Source: Orientallactaga sibirica
Lineage: Eukaryota; Chordata; Mammalia; Rodentia; Dipodidae
DNA length: 64,000 nucleotides
Assembly (NCBI GenBank): GCA_036365145.1
Contig: JAEOAD010000004.1
Span: 52,789,001 to 52,853,000 of the forward strand
Reading direction: 5' to 3'
In this document: one piece after another, positions 20,511-31,930 of the stretch
How positions within the stretch are numbered: position 1 is the stretch's first letter
Layout: each line of letters begins with the position of its first letter
The notes under the pieces: generated by a model
The model's database searches: none
Seen by the model: only the letters and a program-made list of their open reading frames with translations
What the model was told of the DNA's origin: nothing
Position numbers and translations under genes: made by a program

Positions 20511-21128
20511 TGAGGGTCCTTGCTACTCCTGGAGGTTGTTGGCCACCAATGTCCATGGTGCAGGAGTTGGGGGGAGCAGGGTCTTGCAGCCTGTGAGTGT
20601 GGTGGTCAATGAACCAGCTGGGAAACTGTCTGATGGACAGCACTTGTTTATTTGAAAGGGGAGTAGGTTTATAAATACTTGAGAAAGGTTGAGATCAAAG
20701 GTGATTAGATACATAGGTTTATGGGTTGCTATCTAATTGGCTGGTGTTAGAAGGCAGAAGTTGCAAGGGAGAAGTTGCAAGGGAGATAACAGAAGTGACA
20801 GGAAAAGCTACATGACTTCAGCCATATATTGGAGGAGTGCAGCTGCTGGGAGACTGTTCACCTCCATATAAGGGTGTCTTGGGTGAAGGCAGGATCTTAG
20901 GCTATGGAATATATTCAGGTGCTCTGGGAGATGGGGGAGGGTCAGTTTCCTCTGGGTGAAGCTGAGGCACACTACGACCTTGCAAGAAGGGAGGGCCAGC
21001 TCCAGCTCCACAGTGGGTTCCCGATGATAAGGCTGGCTGCAACACCCACAGCCCAAGGTCCCTGGCCATGTCCAACAGCCCAGGCCAGCGTTCTCATAGT
21101 TCCAGCCCATGTTTAACAATGCATGACA
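20511..21128 (-). mobile_element. 618-bp solo LTR, non-MaLR, inserted in L1 5' UTR
   Basis: On the minus strand it starts TGTCATGC and ends ACCCTCA, the canonical TG...CA of an LTR. It has a TATAAA (20668-20673 reversed) and an AATAAA (20647-20652 reversed) near the expected U3/R and R/U5 borders. Flanks GAGGAG (20505-20510) and GAAGAG (21129-21134) agree at 5 of 6 positions. The L1 text on each side is contiguous in copy A near 3318. Length and 6-bp-like duplication suggest a class II (ERVK-like) LTR, but I do not recognise the family. Confidence 0.78.
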
Positions 21129-21326
21129 GAAGAGGAAGGAAGTTTTTGTCCTTTGGCCCCTTCACCCTCTTACTCAAGTGAACAGGGATGTTGGTAACCA
21201 GTGGCCTGTCATGATACCAGAGCAAAAGGGCTGATTCCACAGTTCACATAGGGACCAGGCCTTCCCAAACAGGGCACAGTTGGACTTACCAGAACCAGGG
21301 CACTGGGAGGAGCCAGGGAACAGGGA

Positions 21327-21490
21327 TCTGGCCTGCCTTGTGCTGAGCCCTCTAGCATACATATCAGAGCAGGCACTCAGACTTGGGAGTTGGGAGTAAC
21401 CCAGAAATGGGTCTGGCCTACTCACTCCTAACCCTGGTGCCTACTCACTCCGGACCCCACCCAAACACTGTCTGAAAGCCCACCCACATA
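21327..21490 (-). repeat. L1 5' UTR monomers, about 85 bp apart
   Basis: TCTGGCCT starts at 21327 and 21412, with a CCTACTCACTCC phrase repeated again near 21438. It corresponds to the array at 3511-3770 but is more diverged. Confidence 0.7.
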
Positions 21491-22309
21491 TGTTGCAATA
21501 TTTTCTATTCTACCTAATATGTAGACTAAGTTTCAAGAGTCAAAAAGCAAAGAAGCTAAACATGCCAAGAATCGACCAGTTTAGACATATGACAATCTTT
21601 ATACACTTGTGCATTTTTTACAGGAAAGACTATTTTATTAGCATTTGTGAGGGAATACCACAGGGCAGGAAAGCTGGCATCTCCACAGTTCTGGGGAAAG
21701 AGGGATCAAGATAAGAAGAGAGAAATACTATGAAATAAATATATTAGGAAATAATCACATTTATCATAAGAAAATTGAGAAACATGGACAAATTTGAATG
21801 AGATTCTGCTATTCTCATTAGCATGACATATGTTACAAGATCAAGTAATGCTTGCTGGTGATTGTGTAAGAATATTTTGCTGACAGTGATAGAAATGATT
21901 AAAGATATTTTGGAACATGGTCTGCAGTATTTTGTTGATCAAAATATGTCCATGCTCTTTAATATAACTAACCAATGACTGAGGATATTCTGTAAAGTAT
22001 ATTCCACTAATTCCTTAGAATAATGTGCAAGTTTTACCATACCTCTCTGTAAACCAAAGAATTGTAGCCAATAATTTATCCATAAGTTAAGAAAAATGCT
22101 ATTGGTTGATAAAATACCTTAAGATATAGAGAAGGGATGTAACACGAACACATATGAAGAAAGTACACAATGAAATATATAATACATTTCTAATGAAAAA
22201 TGTATGTCTCTTCTATTTCTCTGTTGTTATCTATTTACATATGCAACAATTTGAAAATTTTAATAAACCCATTATGGAATATTAGAAAAATAGTTTTGTT
22301 TCTTAGGGT
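21491..22309. other. single-copy AT-rich sequence
   Basis: No repeat or coding signature was recognised. Confidence 0.45.
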
Positions 22310-22618
22310 ATAACCCTTAAACTGTATACCTGGGGTTTAGTACATTGTGCGAATGTGTGTGTGCATGCTCGCACATGCACAGTGTAGTCCCAGAATAATC
22401 TTGCTATCAGTCCTTGCATTTCCACCTTGTTTGAGACATTCTCCAGGCTACCTGGCCGATGAACTTCTAAGAATTCTCCTGTATTTGCCTCAAGTCCCAC
22501 CATAGCTGTGCTGATATTATAGGTTCTCGGACCATAGCAACTGGATTTACATAAGATCTGGTGATCCAAACTCAGATACTTATGCTTGCACAGCAAGGAC
22601 TTTACCATCTCCCTTGCC
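22310..22618 (-). mobile_element. B2/B3-like SINE, old
   Basis: GAATGTGTGTGTGCATGCTCGC opening, a TTTGAGACATTCTCC middle, and a closing tRNA-like head in reverse complement (TTGCACAGCAAGGACTTTACC). The 105-residue minus-strand frame is incidental. Confidence 0.72.
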
Positions 22619-22854
22619 ATTAGAACAATCGTATATATATTTTTTTACCATTTGACCTGTAAGAACTTTGTTGAATATTCCGTGATTTGGGTCTGATTAA
22701 CTCTGTATTTCTAGATATCTCCCTTCTATGTATATCAGTGATGAAGAGATCAGTTCATTACTTATATAAGTATTATAGATATTAGAAATAAACTTGTATT
22801 CATAAAATTTTCATTCTCAATTAATGCTATATCACTACTTAATTTTTTGTAATA

Positions 22855-23023
22855 TTTTTCCTTGATTCCATTTTACTTTTCCCCTCTTTTTTCCATTCCC
22901 TTTTTCTAGTCCTATCTACATCCTTCTTTATCTTCCTTTCTTTCTTATTTCCTCCCTCTTTCCAACTATCCTTCTCTCCCCCTTCCTCTTTTCCCTCCCT
23001 CCATCTCTCTTCGTCTTTCTTTT

Positions 23024-23079
<56 letters not shown>

Positions 23080-23081
23080 TC
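22855..23081. repeat. pyrimidine-rich tract ending in pure (TTTC)n
   Basis: C- and T-rich from about 22855, becoming a perfect TTTC array at about 23018-23081. Confidence 0.93.
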
Positions 23082-23984
23082 ACTTATTGTAGAATGTTCT
23101 CACTTATGTTGTGTACACTAGCTTCTTATAAACAGAGTATAACTGGGTTGTGTGTTTCTATGTGTGTATATGTTTGTGTATTCATTGAGTTTGTTTGAGT
23201 GTTTTATGTTAAATTTGAGAAATCATCCTAGGTGTGTTCATTGTGGTTCTTATTATATTTTAACCTTACTGACCTGAGATGGAGAGACAGACTCCTAGTA
23301 ACAGAAGACACACACAGAATTCAATCATACTTCTCACACTTATATAGAAAAATAGATCTAAATCTATACATTATAATTTAGTAAATTTGTCACTTCCTCC
23401 ACAATCCTCACCATCCTCTATTTGTTTCCATATGTCTATTTTATAGATTACTTAGATGGTAACAAGTACATCTTTAAACTTTTGAATTAACATAATATTA
23501 TTTTTTTACATATTTAGTGTTAAAATATTTTTGTCACAATTTTTTTACTTTTAATTGCTTTTAGATTTTCTGTATTTTTCATCCCATGACTACTTCATAT
23601 TTGAGTTTTATATTAAGAATATATCAAAAAGTCATGATATAACTGAAAGTGATTTACTTCATGAGTGGACTAAAGATTTGGCAGGATAGTTTTAAGGTTT
23701 GGCTTGTAGTGCTTTGTGTCAGGAGTCCATTTTTATCCATATGCTGGGTCTGTTCTTCCAGGTATTAACAACATCCTTAGGAACATAGATCAAAAAGAGA
23801 CACTGTCTCCATCCAATAAAATATAGGCTCAAAGGAGGAAGGATGGCTAAATAAGAAAATAGAGCATATATCTTCATATATATCTTAAGTTTGAATCCCC
23901 AAGTAGTGTCTATAAGGTCACAGCCTCAGTTTTCTTCTAAAGTAGTTAATAAGCATTTTCCTTACTAGTTTTACTACTTTTTAA
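23082..23984. other. single-copy AT-rich sequence
   Basis: No gene found. A faint ID-like stretch around 23840-23935 was too weak to call. Confidence 0.4.
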
Positions 23985-24185
23985 TAATTTTTTAAATATT
24001 TTATTTTTTTGTTAGAGAGAGAGAGAGAGAGAATGGGCACACCAGGGCCTCTAGCCACTGCAAACAAACTCCAGATGCATATGCCACCTAGTGCATCTGG
24101 CTTATGTGGGTAGTGGAGAATCAGACCTGGGTCCTTAGGCCTCGTAGACAAGTGCCTTAATGGCTACACCATCTCTTTGCTTTTC
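23985..24185 (-). mobile_element. tRNA-like SINE (DIP-like)
   Basis: AT tail, (GA)n, AATGGGCACACCAGGGCC, GCATCTGGCTTATGTGGG and a decayed head ending CACCATCTCTTTGC. Confidence 0.9.
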
Positions 24186-24269
24186 ATCGCCAATATTTTT
24201 TTTAAATACCTAAATTCAAGTAAAACTGAAGTTATTTTTAACAGGAAGTACAGAAGTGACCATAGATGA

Positions 24270-24560
24270 CTGAATTAGTTGGGGTTCTCTAGAGGAACTG
24301 AGACTATAGAATGTATATATATATAAAAAGGGAATCAGGAGCCAGATGGAAAGCACACACCAGTGGTAGTTCAGGTAGCTGGCAAGCAGAAAGAAGCTTC
24401 AGGTTTCTCTGGAACTTTCTTATATACAATTCCCCCAGTGAAGTGACAACCCATTCAGGAGGAAAGGCTTCCTTCCTCAGTTATTCTTGCCTGGAAATTC
24501 CCTCCCAGACCCACCCAAGAGACATATCTCTTACTCCATTCTGTATTTGGTTGAGTTGTC
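24270..24560. mobile_element. LTR-like fragment (possibly ERVL/MLT2-like)
   Basis: It opens GTTGGGGTTCTCTAGAGGAACTG and has ATGTATATATATATAAAAAGG, a pattern I associate with antisense ERVL-type LTRs. Family and orientation are uncertain and it ends where a B3-like SINE begins. Confidence 0.4.
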
Positions 24561-24563
24561 AAG

Positions 24564-24564
<1 letters not shown>

Positions 24565-24607
<43 letters not shown>

Positions 24608-24929
24608 ACATGTGTGCATGTTCATATGTGTGAGTGTGTTCATGTCATGGTGCATTTGTAGAGAACAAAGGACATCTTTAGGAGTTGGTCCTTATCTTTC
24701 ACCTTGTTTGAGACAAAGACTTTCATTCAGTTCACCACTTAGGTCACCAGCCTAGCTGGTCCATAAGCTTGAGGGCAATTTCTCCTATCTTATTTCTTGC
24801 TCTAAGTACACTGGGATTGTAGACACTAGGGCTACAGTGCTCAGCTTTACATGACATCTAGGAATCCAAACTCACATACCCACACTTGCACATAAAACAT
24901 TTTATTGACTGAGCCATCTTCCCAGTCCA
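24565..24929 (-). mobile_element. B3-like SINE with (TG)n expansion
   Basis: Pure (TG)n at 24565-24600 leads into a TTGTTTGAGACAAAG middle and an ACTGGGATTGTAGACAC block, and ends GACTGAGCCATCTTCCCAG. The TG array is an expansion of the SINE's own TG-rich end. Confidence 0.8.
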
Positions 24930-26087
24930 CAACTCTTTTGTAAAATGCTTCACATAGTATTTCTAATGGTGATTGTAATTAAGAGAACAAATGAAGGTTT
25001 CTAATCGCTTATGATTCATAAAAACTGTTCACAAAACTAAAATATACACAGTAAAACCATGATTTACGTTAGTTTAAAATTATCATTATCACTCCAATAT
25101 ACAGGGAAACATACAGTATTCCTTTTGCATACTTTTCCGATTGGAGTTGCTTGCAGGAGACTGAACATTGCTTTAAACATGTAATTCTTTGTGTCTTGTG
25201 ACTATCCAAGAATATTGGCAAAGACTATGCATGCATATCTTCATTATACTTGCATGTATAACATATATATCTTGCCATGTTGATGCTCTAAGAGTCAAAG
25301 ATCAATCCATACTTTTCATTTTTAAGTAGATTTTGTCACTATAAGTTACTTATTTTCCCTGATATACTATGGGCATAGCCTATTTTGATTGTAAAATATT
25401 TGACATAATTTTTAAAGCTGTTCTGAAACAAAAAAAAAAAAAGTTTCCCTTCTTTCAGAATTCCTGGTGGTTTTAAACTGTGTAGCTCATTCCTTTGTTC
25501 TCTGTAACAAAAGAAACTTCTCAGGCTTCCTGACTGCACTGTTAGGTTTGTGCCAGGTTACTCCTCCCTTTTACAAAGCAGCCCAGTTGCACTCTGACTG
25601 CTTAGTCAAAGACTAGGGCCTTCAGAAGGGCATGAAGATGGCCTTAGAGCTAAATTTACATTATTTTTATGGCTTTGAGAATCTGGCTTTCAGAACTACA
25701 CCATTTACGGTATTTTTGATGAAGAATAACATCAGCTATAGGAAGAAGCAGCTTGAGAATATTTCCTATCCTGTATAAACTGATTGGCTATACATAGATG
25801 TCTTTTATATTCTTGGCCACTTAGAACATGAAGAGATTTCCAGTAAGCCAATAACAATTCTGAATGCTTTGAGAATCAATAAATTAGAGTTGAAATTTTA
25901 GCATTCTTTTTGATAGATCAAGATTTTAAGGAGAAATAGAATTAATAACTCCCTCCTTCCTTGCCTTTCTTCCGTTCTTCATCTTCCCTAAATCTTGTTT
26001 TACTTTACTTCTTTTATCATATGTAAGTTGCAAATAACTAATTAAAAGCCACAAGAAATGAAGCTATTGTTTGTTAAAAGTTACAAT
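24930..26087. other. single-copy sequence
   Basis: Nothing recognised. 25480-25650 is locally less AT-rich than its surroundings but has no open frame or RNA motif I can name. Confidence 0.45.
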
Positions 26088-26190
26088 AAGTGTGCACAGG
26101 CCTGTAGTCTCAGTTATTTGGGAGGCCTGGGTCGTAGGATACCAGCCTGCACAATATGACATCATCTCAAAATAATAAATAAATAAATAG
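26088..26190 (+). mobile_element. old B1/7SL-like SINE
   Basis: GTGTGCACAGGCCTGTAGTC, GGGAGGCCTGGGTCGTAGG and a decayed CAATATGACATCATCTC end with an AATAAATAAATAAAT tail. Confidence 0.75.
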
Positions 26191-26779
26191 ACTCAGATGA
26201 TAAAAATAACTATTTAATTACATGTGCTTAATATATAAGTTGTATAGTTGCTTCTAATTATACAATATGTTTATAATTTTTGCTGAGCATCCCAATATGT
26301 TTTATATTTTTGAGATATTTTATATTTCAAATAATGTACATTTAATTTTATTAATGTATTTGATGGGGTTTTTCCCAATTAAGTTTTGAAATATAGATTT
26401 AATGATCTTAAAAAGTAAAAGTACAAACAGATTTCTAATGATCTACATGTTCATTGCTGTCAATAAAATCTATTGATTTATGACACTTAACTTGATGCTG
26501 GCTTCTGCCTTGTATTGATCATCCGAATGTCTCTGACGAAACAGCCTTGTCAGCTAAGTGTGGTGAAGTTCTGAGTTGGCAATGACCATTAGGTAGTGCA
26601 GACCTTTCCTTGCCTTTCAAGGATTATGTTTTTACACAGGAATAGCTGGGAATCATAGAAGCTACAAAGTGCAAATGTTGGGTATATGAGAGAGATCAGA
26701 GAAAATGGAGGTAATCAAATTAAATACAGAGATTTGAAGTTTCAGAAAATTGCTAGATACAAGTTTCTGTATTCATGAG
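26191..26779. other. single-copy AT-rich sequence
   Basis: No feature recognised. Confidence 0.4.
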
Positions 26780-26852
26780 TCCTGGAGATTAAACAGCTTT
26801 TCCTAGGCTTTGCAGGCAGGTGCCTTAACCACTAAGCCATCTCTTTAGCCCA
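26780..26852 (-). mobile_element. tRNA-like SINE head fragment
   Basis: Only the head in reverse complement remains: CTTTGCAGGCAGGTGCCTTAA followed by CCACTAAGCCATCTC. Confidence 0.8.
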
Positions 26853-26861
26853 TGTTTTCTG

Positions 26862-27049
26862 CATTTTTATTTATTTATTTATTTATTTACTTATTTATTT
26901 ATTTGGTTTTTCAAGGTAGGGTCTCACTCTAGCCCAGGCTGACCTGGAATTCACTCTGTATTCTCAGGGTGGCCTCGAACTCATGGCAATCCTCCTACCT
27001 CTGCCTCCGGGGTGCTGGGATTAAAGGCATGCTCCACCACACCCGGCTA
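26862..27049 (-). mobile_element. B1 SINE with (TTTA)n tail
   Basis: The (TTTA)n tail at about 26866-26903 precedes a well conserved B1 in reverse complement (GGTTTTTCAAGGTAGGGTC, CCAGGCTGACCTGGAATTC, GGGATTAAAGGCATG). It is among the least diverged B1s in the window. Confidence 0.95.
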
Positions 27050-27197
27050 TTGTCTGCATTTTAAAACAGAATATTCTCTTTAATTTTTTGTCAAAGTTTT
27101 GAATTATATATGCTTTTAATTAATCATCTACAAAATCAATCAAAACATATTCAGACATATTTTTATTTTATTTATTCCCAGGAATCAAAAGAGTGAG

Positions 27198-27430
27198 TAT
27201 AGCTGGGGAGATGATTCATTGGCTAAAGGTGCTTGCTTGCAACTCCTGATGGCCTGGGGTTCATTTCCCAATACCTACATAAAACCACACGCACGATGTC
27301 ATATGTATCTGGAGTTCATTTGCAGTGGACAAGGGACCTAGTGTACCCATTATATCTCTCTCACACACACTCTTTCCAACTCTCAATTATATATATATAT
27401 ATACATACATAAATATATGTATATATTTTT
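27198..27430 (+). mobile_element. tRNA-like SINE (DIP-like), diverged
   Basis: Head TAGCTGGGGAGATGATTCATT, body ATCTGGAGTTCATTTGCAG and a tail that has become (AT)n. Confidence 0.82.
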
Positions 27431-28199
27431 TTAAAAAGAGTGAGTAAAATATAAAAAGGGATATGGGAAACAATGTGTCCCCAAATTTAAAAAAAAACCC
27501 AAAGTGCTGGGCTGATGGTAAACATGCTTTAGCTATCTTAGGTGCTCTACCCCATGCATGGAGACCAAATTGTATATTAAAGTTCCTAATTGAAAAACAG
27601 GAAAAAACAAAAAGCAAAACTCCAGGAGACTTGACAACAAGCTAAATCAGTGGTAAGATGCTGAGTCATTTTATCATAGGGAGTAAAATGCAGACCATTC
27701 TGGGTGAACCTGAGAACTAAGGAGTGGAAAAGAGAATGCCAAAAGGTGTGAACAAGATAAAGGTCACTTCAATGGAGCCAAAAATGTGTGCATACTCCAA
27801 AAAAGTCAACCCTGATATAGCCATGGCTTATTTATGAATGAAGCTTACATGATTATAATAATGTGAGCATCAGAATTTGATCTAACTAATACAGTGATAT
27901 AACAATATTCAAAAATGAGAGGACCTAAACGTATTTCAGAAGTAGTAATAATTTTAAATATAACATGTTGCAAGATTTTGGTGGGGTTGAGTGGTACTTA
28001 ACACATGAATACAGCATCATTTTACACTCTAAAAAAAGTGACAAGTTCTTTAAAATTTTCTCTAAAGATTAAAAAAATAGGTATGTTGAAATTAATAAGG
28101 GCAATGGGCTGATAATTATTTTGGGAGACTAGAAACTGAGAAAGGCTCATAAGTATCATTATTTTGAGATGTCTGGCTAGAATCATTTATAATTACTGT
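27431..28199. other. single-copy AT-rich sequence
   Basis: No feature recognised. The short frames overlap on both strands. Confidence 0.4.
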
Positions 28200-28208
28200 A
28201 AAAGAATG

Positions 28209-28351
28209 GCCAGTGTGGTGGCCTATACCTTTAATCCCAGCACTTGGGAGGCAGAGCTAGTAGGATCACCATGAGTTCAAGGGCAGCCTGGGACTAGAGA
28301 GTGAGTTCCAGGTCAGCCTGGGCTAGACTCAAACCCAACCACACACACAAA
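28209..28351 (+). mobile_element. B1 SINE with target duplication
   Basis: Plus-strand B1 (TTAATCCCAGCACTTGGGAG, GTGAGTTCCAGGTCAGCC). The 9-mer AAAAGAATG occurs at 28200-28208 and 28352-28360 as the target-site duplication. Confidence 0.94.
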
Positions 28352-28360
28352 AAAAGAATG

Positions 28361-28764
28361 TCTTCATTGAAATAAATAACTATATAAAGCAATTCTCCTA
28401 TAAGAAATCTTTGGGCACTAAAATGATAAATTTGACATAGAACAAAATTGTGGCAAAATATTTTTCTTATAAAATATAAAATAACATATGCAAATAGAAA
28501 AATAGAATGAAATACAAGTATCATCAATGTAATTCAATTCTGAAATACTTTTTTTTTCTACAGAATTACCGCATCTCATATTAGCTGCTAAGTTATATTG
28601 ACCTCACTTTACTGGTTATCTTACCAAGAGATCATAAGTTTTTGAATAATTAATTATTACTTACTGTGGTAACATGTTGTTGGCATAAACTAGTGGCATT
28701 TCCAGAAAGCCAGAGTGTGGTTAGGCAGACAGGATATTTGGCAAATTAATACTGTGAGCATGCA
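28361..28764. other. single-copy AT-rich sequence
   Basis: No feature recognised. Confidence 0.4.
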
Positions 28765-29860
28765 GATTCCTTTTTAAAATTTTTTTATTAGTTAAGTATA
28801 TAGTATATGTACAGCCATGATGGTACCATTGTCAGCCTTCTCCCTGTCCTCCTCCCATGGGTAATGTGGGTCTTGCCTTATGGGGGTAGCCATCAGTTAT
28901 GTGGGAGAGGCAATGACTCTGTGTGTAATGACCCATCTCATGGCTCTAACAATCTTTCTGCACCCTCTTCTGCGAATTTCCCTGAGCCATGTTGGATTCA
29001 TTTTAGGTCTATTTCAGTGACGAGGTTTTTATGAGTCTCTGTGTCTCTGGATATCTGATTTCGTAGGGGTTGAGTGTTCTTTGTGTTTATCTGCTCCACC
29101 CTTGTGATGGTACCAGGTTCACCAATAAAGCAGCTCTCTTGCTCATTTCCCCTATAACTGTGGCTTCAGCTGGTGCCCTGCTGAGGTGCGATGGGCTAAT
29201 TGTCTCCTCATGTTTTCCATCCACCTGAAAGAGAGAAGCAGATTCTCCAACGGAGAGTGAGGTCAGTGCAAGATACATGGATATGCATTATTATTTTAGA
29301 GAGAATTTAATAGTCGTAGGCTCTCTTGTATCCCACTATTGGTGGGAGCTTGCTATTGGAGAGCAGGCTCGTTTTGGGTTATGGTTCTGACTCCCATTTC
29401 CAGCTATGGGTTTCTGTTCCACTGAGTGGATCCATTAGCCAACTCTAGAACAGTTGGTAACCACCCTGGCTGTGTGCCACTACTGCACTCGTGTGAGCAT
29501 CACGTCAGGTTGTATGCTTCTACATAGCTTAGACCAGTCACAGAAAGATAAGCATCGCATGGTCTCATTCATCTGTGGCTCCTAATTTGTATTTTCCCGA
29601 GATGATGACACACCTAATAGACATCTTGAGGACTGAACAATAGGGATGGTGGGGTGGGAGGGTAGGGCAAAGGGGGGGGGGGACTGGACCTAAATGAAAA
29701 TGGTACCATAAAGTCCTATATCCTGAAAGGCATTCTAAAAGATCGAACCTGCATAAGGTGCTTAGAGAGAACACCTGAATCACAGGGGCCTGGAGAGCGT
29801 ATGATGAAAACTAACCTCAATCTTCTCCTGTTTCTTCTTCTTCTCTCTCTCTCTCTGTTT
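28765..29860 (-). mobile_element. L1 3' UTR with 5' inversion (twin priming)
   Basis: 28765-29530 is the distal L1 3' UTR on the minus strand, with a T-rich tail at the left. From about 29531 to 29860 the proximal 3' UTR (last ORF2 codons, G-rich tract, then pyrimidine tract) is on the plus strand. Comparison with 14481-15960 shows that about 400 bp between the two parts is missing. The two outer 5' ends meet at about 29530, as expected for twin priming. Confidence 0.82.
29642..29685 (+). repeat. G-rich polypurine tract of the L1 3' UTR
   Basis: Several G runs, including one of 12 G, in the inverted half of the element. It is the counterpart of 14529-14602. Confidence 0.85.
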
Positions 29861-30746
29861 TTTTTTTTTTTTTTGAGACTTATAGAACTCAAGAATTGAA
29901 TGACAGGTGCTTTTGTTTTAACCTGAAACAGGACTTTTGTTAATAATAATCAATATAATCAAATTTGTCAATCTATTGACTAAATAATCACTAATATGAT
30001 AAACACATTATCCCATAATAAAGTATGCCAGCACTGGAGCACAGATGGTCTCCTTCCAAAAGTGACAATTTGAAGCATTGAATTTATAGTGAAACAAGCA
30101 GAATAGTTTAGAATAGTATTCTGGTCATGAAAGAAAGAACAATAGCAATTAATAATAATAGCAATTGATAATAGTCATTTTATATTATATTTGAGGAAAC
30201 AATGGGTAATGCATTTTCAAAGAAGATTTTTTAAGTCCTATGTCAAGAAATTTATGTCTTTTATGGATTTCAGATTGGTTTTATAACATGTGCCTTTTAC
30301 TCTTACTGTTTGAATGGATTTAGCAATGTCTGCTTATCTGTGTATATTACAACAAGGGTATTTTTTTTTTTTCAGAGAATAAAAACACCTGTGTGAAATA
30401 GTAAACAGAGCATGTTAGTACTCTGTCTCATAGGGTGTAACACCTTTTGGGGCTGGTAGAAAAAATCAATTATATTCTTTACAAATAAATACATGGAGGG
30501 GTAGATGGCAAATATTAATGTACCTTTAAGTTGAAATTGTCCATCATATAAGTAGTTCTCAGCTATGATTCAACTGTGGAAAGCAACTGGAAACTAACAT
30601 AAAGATTATTATTTATTTAACATAAACCATTGTGCATGTACTCATAATTGGCTCAAAAATTATACCAATATTTATTCTTTTCTGTTGTGCATATTAAATG
30701 CTTGAATTCTGTTACATTGAATTTTTTTTCTCAAAAATACACCCAG
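29861..30746. other. single-copy AT-rich sequence
   Basis: A short T run at the left border, then nothing recognisable. Confidence 0.4.
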
Positions 30747-30935
30747 GGCTGGAGAGATTGCTTAGTGGTTGCATTGCTTTCCTTTGAAGCCTAAGGACCA
30801 AGGTTTCATTCTCCAGTACCCATGTAAGCCAGACACACAAAATGGCACATGTATCTGGAGTTTGTTTGCAGTGGCTAGAGGCCCTGGTATTCCCATTCTC
30901 TCTTTTTCTCTCTCTCAAATAAATAAATGAAAACA
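30747..30935 (+). mobile_element. tRNA-like SINE (DIP-like), complete
   Basis: Head AGGGCTGGAGAGATTGCTTAG, body with CAGTACCCATGTAAGCCAG and GGAGTTTGTTTGCAGTGGC, (CT)n tract and tail CAAATAAATAAATG. Confidence 0.93.
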
Positions 30936-31134
30936 TATGCAAACATGAGTTAAAGGATGATAAGTTTACTATATGCAGGAGAATAGTTATCATCATGGAC
31001 ATACATTCTGTATAACATGTATTCTAAATTTCGCTCTACTCTGATGAAAAGGGTAAGAACAGATGTTGCAAGACAGGAGAGTTTGGACCAAAAACTAGTT
31101 AAAGGGAAAAATAACTCTGCATTTTAATGTCATG

Positions 31135-31462
31135 TGTTAGTATGCTAATAACCTGTAGTTACTTTCCCATTAATGGGCCAAAATACTAGACCAAATGGCT
31201 TATAATCTGGAGGGTAAGCTTCATGATGGCACAAAAGGATATAGAACAGAGGCTGGATATCACCTCCTTGCCACAGTAGGTGGAAAATATCATCAGGAAA
31301 ATGAACCAACCTGGCACTCAGAGCTGGTTATAACTCCCCTAAGTACACCCCCAACAAGACACCTCCTCCAGCAAAGCTCTACATCCCAAATTGCCACCAG
31401 CTGGGAACCAAGCATTCAGAACACATGAGCTTATGGGAGATATCTGATTCTAAGCACCCCAA
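31135..31462 (-). mobile_element. ERVL-MaLR solo LTR, old
   Basis: It follows the order of the LTRs at 41003-41353 and 42502-42834 (GGGTAAGCTTCATGATGGCA, GCTGGGAACCAAGCATTCAG, ending GATATCTGATTC), but is far more diverged. Confidence 0.78.
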
Positions 31463-31509
31463 CTTGTATGAAGATATGTTTTGAATGTCTCCAGTAATTG
31501 CTTTTCTGC

Positions 31510-31930
31510 AAGAAGATGACCAAAAGAGTGCAACTAATCTGTGGGTATAAATATAATATAAATTTTAGAGGGCAATTTGATGGGACAATATATCCTTTTA
31601 GTCAACTAACAGTAATGGCTTTCACCCTAGGGTCCATAATCTTCAGAAACAAAGGTTATAGACTAAGTTTTCAGTATTAGGATGAATTTCTTTCCATGAA
31701 AAGGTCTCAGATCCAATTAGACAGCAGTTGGCTTAGGGAACTTTGCAGAAGAGGGGGACAAAAGGATGTGTGAGCCAGAGGTTGGAATGGAGTGGTTTGG
31801 GACACTATCTTCTGGACACAACGTAGCTGTTACTTTGTGACCTCACAGCAACTGTCATCATGTCCACAAGACGGCCCCACTATTGAACTCATGAACATTT
31901 CAACATGAATGATGGAGGAGGGCAAAAATA
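31510..31930 (+). mobile_element. L1 3' UTR fragment with 5' inversion
   Basis: 31510-31735 is mid 3' UTR on the minus strand. It matches the nested L1 at about 19660-19860, sharing the AATTTGATGGGACAATATAT-type text. 31736-31930 is the distal 3' UTR on the plus strand (GGAACTTTGCAGAAGAGGGG, CTATCTTCTGGACACAACG). The arrangement again fits twin priming. The A tail is no longer visible. Confidence 0.72.

Larger units (their letters stand above)
16643..21490 (-). mobile_element. LINE-1 copy C, mosaic with three nested insertions
   Basis: Minus-strand order: 5' UTR monomers (21490-21327), 5' UTR (to about 20241), ORF1 (to about 18300), ORF2 endonuclease (17873-17267), then an AT-rich spacer and a 3' UTR piece (17190-16643) ending in poly-T on the plus strand. 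A MaLR LTR (17874-18238), an L1 3' end (about 19205-20240) and a 618-bp LTR (20511-21128) interrupt it. Removing each restores colinearity with copy A. The 3' UTR piece might be a separate insertion, because a (TAA)n tract divides it from the ORF2 fragment. Confidence 0.85.

Noticed and set aside
20359..20655. 98-residue frame rich in FILFY
   Set aside because: Translation of the (TTTTA)n microsatellite plus part of a solo LTR.
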